A program made the translations under genes and the position numbers. The notes under the pieces are model-generated. The model saw nothing but the letters and a program-made list of their open reading frames with translations. It had not been told where the DNA came from and did no database searches. From positions 248,001 through 312,000 of the forward strand of contig NYMS01000006.1 in assembly GCA_002529455.1 (NCBI GenBank): a DNA stretch of 64,000 bases. Reading direction: 5' to 3'. Of the stretch, positions 18,241 through 26,209 are shown one piece after another. The DNA is from Glycomyces fuscus (GTDB lineage: Bacteria > Actinomycetota > Actinomycetes > Streptosporangiales > Streptosporangiaceae). The first letter of the stretch is position 1; each line of letters opens with the position of its first letter.

Positions 18241-18582
18241 ATGCGTTACCGGATCACGTTCGCCGCCGGACTCGCCATCGGTTACGTCCTGGGGGCCCGG
18301 GCGGGCAGGGCCCGCTACGAGCAGCTCGCGCGCACCGCGCGCAAGGTGGCCGACAGCCCGGTCGTCCAGGAGGTCGCCGGCCTGGTCGGCGCCCAGGTCA
18401 GCAGTGCCGGCCGCACCGTCTACGACAAGGCGGTGGACAAGATGCCGGTCACGTCCGTGCGCGACTTCCTCGCACGGCCCACCGACGAGGAGGCCGAACT
18501 CGTCGACTGGGAGAACCACCGGTCCAACGGGACCCAGCCCCCGGGGGAGAACGGCTCCCCCGGCACCGGCGGGAACCGCTAG
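18241..18582 (+). CDS. YtxH-like small membrane-associated protein
   Basis: A 113-residue protein beginning MRYRITFAAGLAIGYVLGAR, an N-terminal glycine-zipper-like hydrophobic helix followed by AGRARYEQLARTARKVADSP, the pattern of YtxH-domain stress proteins. The middle is amphipathic helix (possible coiled coil). The tail (NGTQPPGENGSPGTGGNR) is disordered. The Shine-Dalgarno AAGAGGTAGACC precedes ATG 18241. Its stop overlaps the GTG of the next gene by one base (TAGTG), so the two are co-translated. Confidence 0.75.
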   Translation: MRYRITFAAGLAIGYVLGARAGRARYEQLARTARKVADSPVVQEVAGLVGAQVSSAGRTVYDKAVDKMPVTSVRDFLARPTDEEAELVDWENHRSNGTQPPGENGSPGTGGNR

Positions 18583-19103
18583 TGGCCCTGTTCCCCAGGG
18601 CCGTACCCGCGGCGCTGCGCGCCCGGCTGGAGCGGGGCGAGCGCGTGCTGGCCCACGCGCCCGTCGCCTCCCCGGCCGGGGAGGCGGCGCCCGTCCTGGC
18701 CGCCACGACCCGGGCCCTGCACCTGCCCGACGGGCGTGCGGTGCCCTGGCAGGACATCGACCGGGCCAGCTGGAGCCCCGACACCTTCACCTTCCTGGAG
18801 GAGGGCTCGGGCGAGCACACGGTGCGGCTGCGCTCGGACCCGGCCGCCGGCGGCGTGGACTACCGCCGCCTGGCCGAGACCGTCTCCGAGCGGGTCACCG
18901 CGACCATCCTGGTCAACCGCTTCGTGCCCTTCCCCGGCGCGGACTCCTCCACGGGCTTTCGCCTGGTGGCGCGGCGTCCGCCCGGCGGCACCGACGTGTC
19001 CTGGCGTATCCACCTGGGCGAGGGGGTCGACCAGCGGGACCCGCGCCTGCCCGACGCCGTCTCCCGGGCCCTGGACGCCCTCCACGACCAGATGGGCGTG
19101 TGA
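18582..19103 (+). CDS. Conserved actinobacterial hypothetical protein
   Basis: A 173-residue soluble protein with no recognised catalytic motif. It starts at GTG 18582, coupled to the YtxH-like gene. Beta-rich segments such as ALHLPDGRAVPWQDIDRASW and GEHTVRLRSDPAAGGVDYRR suggest a PH-like fold, as in small actinobacterial proteins that read VLA.a...G....l..Tt.aL (inference). The C-terminus DPRLPDAVSRALDALHDQMG is helical. Function unknown; it works with or near the membrane-anchored partner just upstream. Confidence 0.65.
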   Translation: MALFPRAVPAALRARLERGERVLAHAPVASPAGEAAPVLAATTRALHLPDGRAVPWQDIDRASWSPDTFTFLEEGSGEHTVRLRSDPAAGGVDYRRLAETVSERVTATILVNRFVPFPGADSSTGFRLVARRPPGGTDVSWRIHLGEGVDQRDPRLPDAVSRALDALHDQMGV

Positions 19104-19191
19104 GCCGCGCCGGACGGGGCCTGCCCCGTGCCCGACCCGTGCCGGACGCGGGAAGGGCCCCGCACGCCCGGCACCGGGCGGCCGGGGCCGG

Positions 19192-20064
19192 TCAGCAGGT
19201 CTCGAAGAGGTGGTCCCCGTGGTCGGGGCCCACCAGGTCCAGGTCGCGCAGGACCATCCGGGAGGGCGCGCCGGGAGCCGCGCAGGCCTCCTCGAAGGTC
19301 ATCCCCTCCTCCTCCAGCGCCTCGGGGTACTCCACCGCCAGGACGGCGTCGCCGTAGACGTCGGTGTAGGCCCCGCACTCGTTCCACACCGCGCACTCCT
19401 CCGTCACCGCGAAGTCGAAGCCGACCTCCTCCCTGGCGCGCTCGGTGACCTCGGCGGCGTTCTTCTGGCCCGCGGCCATGCCGTGCCCGTGGGTGAGCCC
19501 GACCAGCTCGGCGGCCAGCGCGAGGTTGTCGTCGACCGTGAGCAGGCCCTGGGAGCGCAGGTCGGAGTCGAGGTTGTCGAACTCGACCGCGTCGAAGCCC
19601 TTGTCCGCGCAGGCGGCGACGGTCTCGGCGAGGATGTCGGCGATGGCGGAGCGCCTGCCCTCGGTGGAGGTGTCCAGGAGCCGCTCGTCGGGCCAGCCCT
19701 CGTCGACGACGGGCTCGCCCGAGGCGTCGCGCAGGATCAGGTCCGGGTGCTCGGAGAGCCACCACTCCAGGTCGCCGGGCTGGGTCTGGAAGCCGTTGAC
19801 GTAGCAGACGGAGTACGTCCCCTCCGCCGGCTCGGAGGTGGAGTCGCGCACCACCGTGCCGACGCCCGGGGACGGGGCGTAGGAGGCGCCGAGCTGGTAG
19901 TCGAACGTGCCCTCGGGGAAGCCGTCGAAGGCCGCGGTGCCGGCCCCGCTGTCCCCGGTGGAGGCCGTGGAGGCGGCGAGCTCGCCCTGGCCCGCACAGC
20001 CCGCGGTGAGGAGTGCCGCCAGGCAGACGGCGGCGGCACCGCGGATTCCGGTGGATGTGGGCAT
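19192..20064 (-). CDS. GH114 (alpha-1,4-polygalactosaminidase-like) lipoprotein
   Basis: A 290-residue exported protein. Residues 1-23 are a lipoprotein signal with lipobox LTAGC, so it is predicted to be attached to the outer face of the membrane. The body is a GH114 TIM barrel: FDYQLGASY at the start, YSVCYVNGFQTQPGDLEWW, and KGFDAVEFDNLDSD, where Asp/Glu residues would be catalytic. Known relatives cleave galactosamine-rich exopolysaccharide; actual substrate here is not shown. It is flanked by convergent and tandem unrelated genes. Confidence 0.8.
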   Translation of the reverse strand: MPTSTGIRGAAAVCLAALLTAGCAGQGELAASTASTGDSGAGTAAFDGFPEGTFDYQLGASYAPSPGVGTVVRDSTSEPAEGTYSVCYVNGFQTQPGDLEWWLSEHPDLILRDASGEPVVDEGWPDERLLDTSTEGRRSAIADILAETVAACADKGFDAVEFDNLDSDLRSQGLLTVDDNLALAAELVGLTHGHGMAAGQKNAAEVTERAREEVGFDFAVTEECAVWNECGAYTDVYGDAVLAVEYPEALEEEGMTFEEACAAPGAPSRMVLRDLDLVGPDHGDHLFETC

Positions 20065-20342
20065 GGAGGAACCCCGTTCTCCGGCGGCGGGAGGTCCCGC
20101 CGCCGTGGTGGTCGGCGGTCCCGCCGCGCGGGTGGGACGACGCCTGCGGTACGTGCGCGCGCCCGGTGCGGGGCCCGGTCCGCGGGGGCGCGGAGGGGGT
20201 CACGGGCACGGCCCGTGCCGGAACGCACGGTCACCCTAGCCACGGACGCGGCCCGGCGGAAGGCGCCGCCTCCGGTCCCCGGCCGGGCTCGTCCCCCCGG
20301 AGGCCCCGGAACTGCGCGGACCTCCGGGGGATGTCGGCAGGG

Positions 20343-23321
20343 TCACACGCGCCCGGGCCGCCGTGCGGGGCCCCGCGCGTCCCGCTCCTCCAGCCCCCGC
20401 GCCAGTACCTCGGCCAGGTGCAGCGCCCGGCGGCCCGCCCCCTGCTCGATCTGGGTGCGGCAGCTGTAGCCGTCGGCCAGCACCAGCGTGTCCGGGGAGG
20501 CGCCGCGCACCCGGGGCAGCAGCTCGCGCTCGCCGATGGCGGCGGACACCTCGTAGTGGCCCTCGGTGAACCCGAAGTCGCCGGCCAGCCCGCAGCAGCC
20601 CGAGTCCAGTACCTCGCCGTCGATCCCCGCGCGGGCGATCAGCTCGCGGTCGGCGTCGAAGCCGATCACCGCGTGCTGGTGGCAGTGCACCTGCGCCAGG
20701 GCCGAGGCCGCGATCCGGGGCGGCCGCCAGTCGGGCGCGTACTCGTCGAGGAAGCCCGCGAGCGTGTGCACCGCCGCGGCCACCCTCTCGCTCCGCGCTC
20801 CGGGAAGCAGCTCGACCAGGTCGTGGCGCAGCGCGGCGGTGCAGCTGGGCTCCAGGCCCACCACGGGCAGTCCCTCCTCGACCAGCGGGCCCAGCGCCCG
20901 CACCGCGCGGCGCATCACCGCGCGGGCGGTGTCCAGCTGCCCGGTGGACACCCACGTCAGGCCGCAGCACACCTGCCCCCTGGGCAGCACCACGGTGAAC
21001 CCGGCGTCCTCCAGCACGCGCACGGCGGCCGCGGGCACGTTCGGGTTGAGGTGGTTGCCGAAGGTGTCCGGCCACAGCACCACCCTCGGCCCGCCGACGC
21101 GGGCCTGCCCGCGCGCGGCGCGGCGCCGGAACGCGCGGGTGAAGGTGGTGCGTGCGAACGAGGGCAGCTCGCGCTGGGCGGCCACCCCCGCCACCCTCTT
21201 GGCCAGGCGCGACACCCCCGGCAGCCGGGCGGCGCGGTTGGCCTCGGCCGGGGCGAGCGAGGCCAGGCGCGCCCAGAGGGGCAGCCAGCCCATGGAGTAG
21301 TGGGCGGCCGGGCGCACCCTGCCCCGGTAGTGCTGGTGCAGGAACTCGGCCTTGTAGGAGGCCATGTCCACGTTGGCCGGGCAGTCGCTCAGGCAGCCCT
21401 TGCAGGACAGGCACAGGTCCAGGCTCTCGCGCACCTCCTCCGAGCGCCAGCCGTCGGTGACGACGTCGCCGCTGGCCATCTCGAACAGCAGGTGGGCGCG
21501 GCCCCTGGTGGAGTGCTTCTCCTCCTGGGTGACCTGGTAGCTGGGGCACATGACGCCCGGCCCCTCCTGGCGGCGGCACTTGCCGATCCCGGAGCAGCGG
21601 CGCAGCGCCTTGGCGAGGTCTCCGCCGTCCTCGCGGTAGGCCAGCTCGGCCCGCGAGAGCAGCGGCAGCACCGGGCCGGAGCCCCCCGGGGGCGCCGGTT
21701 GCGGGCCGGGCACGGCGGCCACCCTGACGTCGGAGTCGAGGGGCAGCGGGTCGACGATGATGCCGGGGTTCATGAGGCCCGCGGGATCCCAGATCCGCTT
21801 GAACTCGCCGAAGGCCCGGACGAGGGACTCCGGGTACATGCGTGCCAGCAGCTCCGAGCGCGCCTGGCCGTCGCCGTGCTCGCCCGACAGGGAGCCGCCG
21901 TGCCGGACCACGGTGTCGGCGGCCTCCTCCATGAACTCCCGGTACTCGCGGCGGCCCCCTTCCGTGGTGAGCTCGAAGTCGATGCGCACGTGCAGGCAGC
22001 CGTCGCCGAAGTGGCCGTAGACCACGCCGAAGCGGCCGTGGCGCTCCATGAGCGCCTCGAAGTCGCGCAGGTAGTCGCCCAGGTTCTCGGGCGGCACGGC
22101 GGCGTCCTCCCAGCCCGACCACGCCTCGGTCCCGGCGGGCGTGCGCTGGGTGAGCCCGGCGCCCTCCTCCCGGATCCGCCAGAGCGCCTTCTGGTGGGCG
22201 GGGTCGGAGACGACGAGGGCGTCGCGGGGGCGGGAGGCCCCGGACAGGGCCGCGAGCATGCCCTCCGCGGCGCCGGCGGCGTCCGTGGGGTCCTCCCCGG
22301 CGATCTCCACCAGGAGCCAGGCGCCTCCCCCGGGCAGCGGTACGCGCGAGCCGGAGCCGAACCGGTCCAGGGCGGCGACCATGCGGTGGTTGATGCCCTC
22401 GACGGTGAGCGGGCGGTGGCCGAGCAGGTCGGGGACGGCGTCGGCTGCCGCGGGGGCGTCGGGGTAGCCGAGGACGGCCAGGGCGCGGGCGGGCGGTGAC
22501 TCGACCAGGCGCACGGTGGCACCGAGGACGAACACGCAGGTGCCCTCGGTGCCCACGAGGGCGGCGGCGACGTCGCGGCCCTTCTCGGGCAGCAGCCGGT
22601 CCAGGGAGTAGCCGGACACGCGGCGGCGGAAGTCGGGCATCGCGGTGCGCAGTTCGGCGCTGTGGGTGTCCACGAGGCGGGCGAGGGCGGCGTGGATCTC
22701 GCCCTCGCGTCCGGGGCGCGCGGCCAGGGCGCGGTGCTCCTCGTCGCCGGCGCTGGAGCCGACGGTGAGCCGGGTCCCGTCGCTGAGCAGCACGTCGAGG
22801 GAGACGATGTTGTCGGCGGTGGTGCCCCAGGCCACCGAGTGGGAGCCGCAGGCGTTGTTGCCGACCATGCCGCCCACGGTGCAGCGGCTGTGGGTGGAGG
22901 GGTCGGGGGCGAAGGTGAGCCCGTACCCGGCGGCGGCGCGGCGCAGGTCGTCGAGGATGACGCCGGGCTGCACGGTGGCGGTGCGCGCCACGGGGTCGAT
23001 GTCCTCGATGGCGCGCAGGTGGCGGGAGGTGTCGATGACGACGCCGGTGCCGATGGCGTTGCCCGCGATGGAGGTGCCGCCGCCCCGGGGGACGATCGCC
23101 GCCCCGTGCTCGGCGCAGGCACGGACGGCCGCCACGCAGTCCTCCACGGTCTCGGGGACCACCACGGCGAGCGGGACGCGACGGTAGTTGGAGGCGTCGG
23201 AGGTGTAGAGGGCGCGTGTCCCCGCGTCGAAGGCGACCGTGCCCCGGACGCGGCTCTCCAGGTCGCGGCGCAGGGCGGCGACGTCGGTTCGGGCTGTGGT
23301 GCTGCTGTGCGGGTCGGCCAT
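20343..23321 (-). CDS. YdiJ/D-lactate-dehydrogenase-like FAD and Fe-S oxidoreductase
   Basis: A 992-residue fused flavin/iron-sulfur dehydrogenase. Residues about 35-260 are a PCMH-type FAD-binding domain (IVPRGGGTSIAGNAIG; CTVGGMVGNNACGSHS). The FAD-oxidase C domain follows (VVYGHFGDGCLHVRIDFEL; LSGEHGDGQAR). Next comes a double cluster region (CSGIGKC...CP and CLSCKGCLSDCP), and finally two CCG motifs (QVCCGLTW; DSGCCGLAGDFG). Family members oxidise D-2-hydroxyacids such as D-lactate or D-2-hydroxyglutarate and pass electrons to the respiratory chain. ATG 23321 (MADPHSSTT) is preferred over an upstream ATG giving a non-conserved Arg/His leader. Confidence 0.9.
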   Translation of the reverse strand: MADPHSSTTARTDVAALRRDLESRVRGTVAFDAGTRALYTSDASNYRRVPLAVVVPETVEDCVAAVRACAEHGAAIVPRGGGTSIAGNAIGTGVVIDTSRHLRAIEDIDPVARTATVQPGVILDDLRRAAAGYGLTFAPDPSTHSRCTVGGMVGNNACGSHSVAWGTTADNIVSLDVLLSDGTRLTVGSSAGDEEHRALAARPGREGEIHAALARLVDTHSAELRTAMPDFRRRVSGYSLDRLLPEKGRDVAAALVGTEGTCVFVLGATVRLVESPPARALAVLGYPDAPAAADAVPDLLGHRPLTVEGINHRMVAALDRFGSGSRVPLPGGGAWLLVEIAGEDPTDAAGAAEGMLAALSGASRPRDALVVSDPAHQKALWRIREEGAGLTQRTPAGTEAWSGWEDAAVPPENLGDYLRDFEALMERHGRFGVVYGHFGDGCLHVRIDFELTTEGGRREYREFMEEAADTVVRHGGSLSGEHGDGQARSELLARMYPESLVRAFGEFKRIWDPAGLMNPGIIVDPLPLDSDVRVAAVPGPQPAPPGGSGPVLPLLSRAELAYREDGGDLAKALRRCSGIGKCRRQEGPGVMCPSYQVTQEEKHSTRGRAHLLFEMASGDVVTDGWRSEEVRESLDLCLSCKGCLSDCPANVDMASYKAEFLHQHYRGRVRPAAHYSMGWLPLWARLASLAPAEANRAARLPGVSRLAKRVAGVAAQRELPSFARTTFTRAFRRRAARGQARVGGPRVVLWPDTFGNHLNPNVPAAAVRVLEDAGFTVVLPRGQVCCGLTWVSTGQLDTARAVMRRAVRALGPLVEEGLPVVGLEPSCTAALRHDLVELLPGARSERVAAAVHTLAGFLDEYAPDWRPPRIAASALAQVHCHQHAVIGFDADRELIARAGIDGEVLDSGCCGLAGDFGFTEGHYEVSAAIGERELLPRVRGASPDTLVLADGYSCRTQIEQGAGRRALHLAEVLARGLEERDARGPARRPGRV

Positions 23322-23408
23322 GGTGCCAGCGTGGCGGCTGCGGCCGTGGCGCCGCAAGCGTGCCGCGCTGCCCGGCCGCGCCCCCGGGAGCCGGGCGCCG
23401 CGGAGGGC

Positions 23409-24728
23409 TCAGCCCCCGAGGGACTCGTCCATGGCCCGCACCAGCTCGCCTCGGGGATCCATGTCCAGGTTCCACACCATGAGCCCGCCCAGCCCCTGTT
23501 CGAGCACGTACTCGCCCTTGAGCCGGATCACCTCGGGGTTGTCGTAGGTCCACCACTCGTCGCCGTCCAGGACCCAGTAGGCGCCCGCCTCCTCGTCCAG
23601 GGCGCTGGGCCCCTCGACCTCCTGGAGTTCGGAGAAGGCCGCGGTCGGGCCGTCGTAGCGGTCCTCGGCGGGCCCCGCGGCCGGCTGCCCCGGGCCGGGC
23701 TCGGAGGGGTCCTCCAGCCGCCAGCCGCGGCCGAAGGCCGGAACGCCCACCACGAGCCCGTCCGGGGGCGCGCCCAGGTCCACGTAGCGCCGCACGGCCC
23801 GGTCGACGCTGTTGGCGTCGGCGTCGAGGGCGTGGAGGTTGGAGTGGTAGGCGGTCCGCTCGCTCCACGGGCCGGCGAAGTCGTAGCCCTGCACGGTGGC
23901 GAAGTCCAGGTGCTCGAAGACCTCCGCGTCGTAGGCCTCACTGGCCGCGGCCCCGCCGGGCAGCGACGCGGACAGGACGTACTCCTCGCCGGTCTCCCGG
24001 GACAGCGCGTCCATCTGGCGGCGGAACTCGGCCACCAGCAGGGTGAAGTTGGCCGCGTCGTCGGGGTGCTCCGCGTTGTCCGGGTGGCCCCCTCCCCCGG
24101 GCCACTCCCAGTCCAGGTCGATGCCGTCGAAGATCCCCGCGGCCGCCCCGTCACCGCCCTGCGGCTCGCCCGCGGACACCGGCAGGTCTCCGCGCAGCCA
24201 CAGGTCCAGGCAGGAGGACACGAAGGCCTCCCGTGACCCGGGGGTGCGGGCCGCGGTGGAGAAGTGCGTGGACCAGTTCCAGCCGCCCAGGGACAGGCTG
24301 GCCCGCAGGTGGGGGTGCCTCTCCTGGAGCTGGCGCAGCTGGTTGAGGCTGCCCGCGAGCTCCTGGTCGTACTCGTCGGCCTCCCCGCTGACGCTCTGGT
24401 CCGCGTCGTAGCGGCGCTGGTACAGCTCCCAGGGCTGGTCGTGGGTGCCCGGGACGTGGCACAGCCCCTCGGAGCTGATGTCGCCGAACGCCCACATCAG
24501 GCGGGTCAGGTGTTCGGGGGCGCCGCTGTCCTCCAGCTCCTTGACGGTGTAGCCGCGGTTGGCCACGTTCCAGTCGGCGAAGTACCCGAGGCGCTCGGGG
24601 TTCCTTCCGGTCGCGGCCACGAAGACCCCCGTGATCAGTACTGCGGCGGCCACGGCCGCGCCCAGGACGAGCAGGGGGCGGCGCCTCGGGGGCGCTGCGT
24701 CGCCCGGCGGGGCTGGCGTGGCTCTCAC
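23409..24728 (-). CDS. GH18 chitinase-like glycoside hydrolase, membrane-anchored or secreted
   Basis: A 439-residue protein. After a Pro/Arg-rich start, residues about 19-41 form one hydrophobic segment (signal anchor or uncleaved signal). The GH18 barrel begins RLGYFADWNVANRGY, contains SLGGWNWSTHF, and the catalytic DxxDxDxE motif FDGIDLDWEWPGG with Glu as acid. Later landmarks are VQGYDFAGPWS and the C-terminal GGLMVWNLDMD. These are all core chitinase strands, so hydrolysis of chitin or another beta-1,4-GlcNAc polymer is likely. No chitin-binding module is fused. No clear DasR site was found upstream. Confidence 0.9.
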   Translation of the reverse strand: MRATPAPPGDAAPPRRRPLLVLGAAVAAAVLITGVFVAATGRNPERLGYFADWNVANRGYTVKELEDSGAPEHLTRLMWAFGDISSEGLCHVPGTHDQPWELYQRRYDADQSVSGEADEYDQELAGSLNQLRQLQERHPHLRASLSLGGWNWSTHFSTAARTPGSREAFVSSCLDLWLRGDLPVSAGEPQGGDGAAAGIFDGIDLDWEWPGGGGHPDNAEHPDDAANFTLLVAEFRRQMDALSRETGEEYVLSASLPGGAAASEAYDAEVFEHLDFATVQGYDFAGPWSERTAYHSNLHALDADANSVDRAVRRYVDLGAPPDGLVVGVPAFGRGWRLEDPSEPGPGQPAAGPAEDRYDGPTAAFSELQEVEGPSALDEEAGAYWVLDGDEWWTYDNPEVIRLKGEYVLEQGLGGLMVWNLDMDPRGELVRAMDESLGG

Positions 24729-24995
24729 TCCTACGACGGTAGACGCCGAGCGCGGCGGATGCGGCCGGTCGACACCAGGTCGGCCACATCAGGCCGACCG
24801 TCCACCGGACGGGAACCCCGGGGACGGCCCGCGCGTTGGTGGTGGCCGCCGCCCCTCCGCCGCGGTCTCGTACCCCCAGCGGGGCCGGACGCTCCAACCT
24901 CGCGGTAAGTCCGAGGTCACCGCGGGTCAGAACCCTCGCGTCACACCACCGGCGTTTCCGGCCAGAGCCGACCCGGCGCCTGCCGGCGGATGCCC

Positions 24996-26135
24996 TCAGT
25001 CGGTGCGGATGAAGTCGCGCAGGCTCCCGGCCCGCGAGGGGTGGCGGAGCTTGGCCAGGGTCTTGGCCTCGATCTGGCGGATGCGCTCGCGGGTCACCCC
25101 GAACTCGCGCCCCACCTCCTCCAGCGTGTGCGGATGGCCGTCGGCCATCCCGAAGCGCAGCCGGATGATGCGCCGCTCGCGGTCGGACAGGCCGCCGAGG
25201 ATGGCCCCCAGCTGCTCCTGGAGGACGGTGAAGGCCGCCGCCTCGACCGGGACGACCGCGTCGGAGTCCTCGATGAAGTCGCCGAAGTCGGACTCCTCCT
25301 CGCCGATCGGCGACTGGAGCGAGACGGGCTCCCGGGCGATCCGCTGGATCTCCAGGACGCGCTCCCCGACGAATCCGGCGGCCGAGGAGATCTCCTCGAC
25401 GCTGGGTTCGCGGCCGAGCTGCTGGTGCAGCTGGTGCTGGACCCGGACGACCTTGTTGATCGTCTCGACCATGTGCACGGGGATGCGGATCGTGCGCGCC
25501 TGGTCGGCGATCGCCCGCGTGATGGCCTGGCGTATCCACCACGTCGCGTAGGTGGAGAACTTGAAGCCCTTGCCGTAGTCGAACTTCTCGACGGCGCGGA
25601 TCAGGCCGAGGTTGCCCTCCTGGATGAGGTCGAGCAGGAGCAGGCCGCGGCCCATGTACCTCTTGGCGATGGACACGACGAGGCGCAGGTTGGACTCGAT
25701 CAGGCGCCTCTTCGCCCGCCGCCCCTCCTCGACCAGGGCGGCGAGCTCCTCCGCGGTGCGCACGCCCTCGGCGGGCGCGCAGTGCTGCGCGTACAGGCCG
25801 ACCTCGACCGCCTTGGCCAGTTCCACCTCCTGCTCGGCGCTCAGCAGTGGTACCCGGCCGATCTCGCGCAGGTAGAGGCGGACCAGGTCCGACCCGGAGC
25901 GCCTGCCGCCGTCGGTGAGGGGGCCGGTCTCCTCGGATCCGGCCTCCTCGGGGCCGGAGACCTCCACGCCGGCCCCGGCGAGGCGGGCGACCGCCTGGTC
26001 CAGGTAGTCCGGGGGCGCGTCCAACCGGTCCAGGGCCGAGGCGACCTCGCCGCGGCTGACGGGCCCCGTGTCGGGGAGCAGCCGGACCACCTGTCGAATG
26101 GACGGCATTTCTTTGGTCACAACCGTGGGAGCCAC
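24996..26135 (-). CDS. Sigma-70 RNA polymerase sigma factor, HrdA/RpoD-like
   Basis: A 379-residue group 1/2 sigma factor. Region 1.2 is [20 protein letters not shown]. Region 2 includes [20 protein letters not shown] and [19 protein letters not shown] (core binding and -10 melting). Region 4 ends [20 protein letters not shown] (-35 binding). The N-terminal ~75 residues are short compared with the long acidic extension of HrdB, so this looks like a non-essential HrdA-type paralogue, although its place directly behind dnaG recalls dnaG-rpoD operons. The predicted GTG start is badly spaced from GGAGG; a start at GTG or ATG 15-27 bases further in is possible. Confidence 0.9.
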   Translation of the reverse strand: MAPTVVTKEMPSIRQVVRLLPDTGPVSRGEVASALDRLDAPPDYLDQAVARLAGAGVEVSGPEEAGSEETGPLTDGGRRSGSDLVRLYLREIGRVPLLSAEQEVELAKAVEVGLYAQHCAPAEGVRTAEELAALVEEGRRAKRRLIESNLRLVVSIAKRYMGRGLLLLDLIQEGNLGLIRAVEKFDYGKGFKFSTYATWWIRQAITRAIADQARTIRIPVHMVETINKVVRVQHQLHQQLGREPSVEEISSAAGFVGERVLEIQRIAREPVSLQSPIGEEESDFGDFIEDSDAVVPVEAAAFTVLQEQLGAILGGLSDRERRIIRLRFGMADGHPHTLEEVGREFGVTRERIRQIEAKTLAKLRHPSRAGSLRDFIRTD

Positions 26136-26144
26136 CCCTCCATT

Positions 26145-26160
26145 GTGCCCTTTCGGGCAC
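26145..26160. promoter_or_regulatory. Perfect hairpin between dnaG and the sigma gene
   Basis: GTGCCC-TTTC-GGGCAC, a perfect 6-bp stem with a tetraloop in the 74-base gap between the dnaG stop and the sigma-factor start. It may attenuate read-through, serve as an RNA-processing site, or be an operator. Confidence 0.45.
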
Positions 26161-26209
26161 CTCGGAAGGGAGAACTACTATTGTCACCCCGGTGCTACAT
26201 ACCGCCCCG

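Noticed and set aside
20236..23868. A 1210-codon minus-strand frame overlapping the YdiJ-like gene
   Set aside because: Arg/Pro-rich out-of-phase reading of the real gene.
24729..24995. DasR site in front of the GH18 gene
   Set aside because: Only fragments like GGTCGACACCAGGT are seen; they do not form the 16-bp palindrome.
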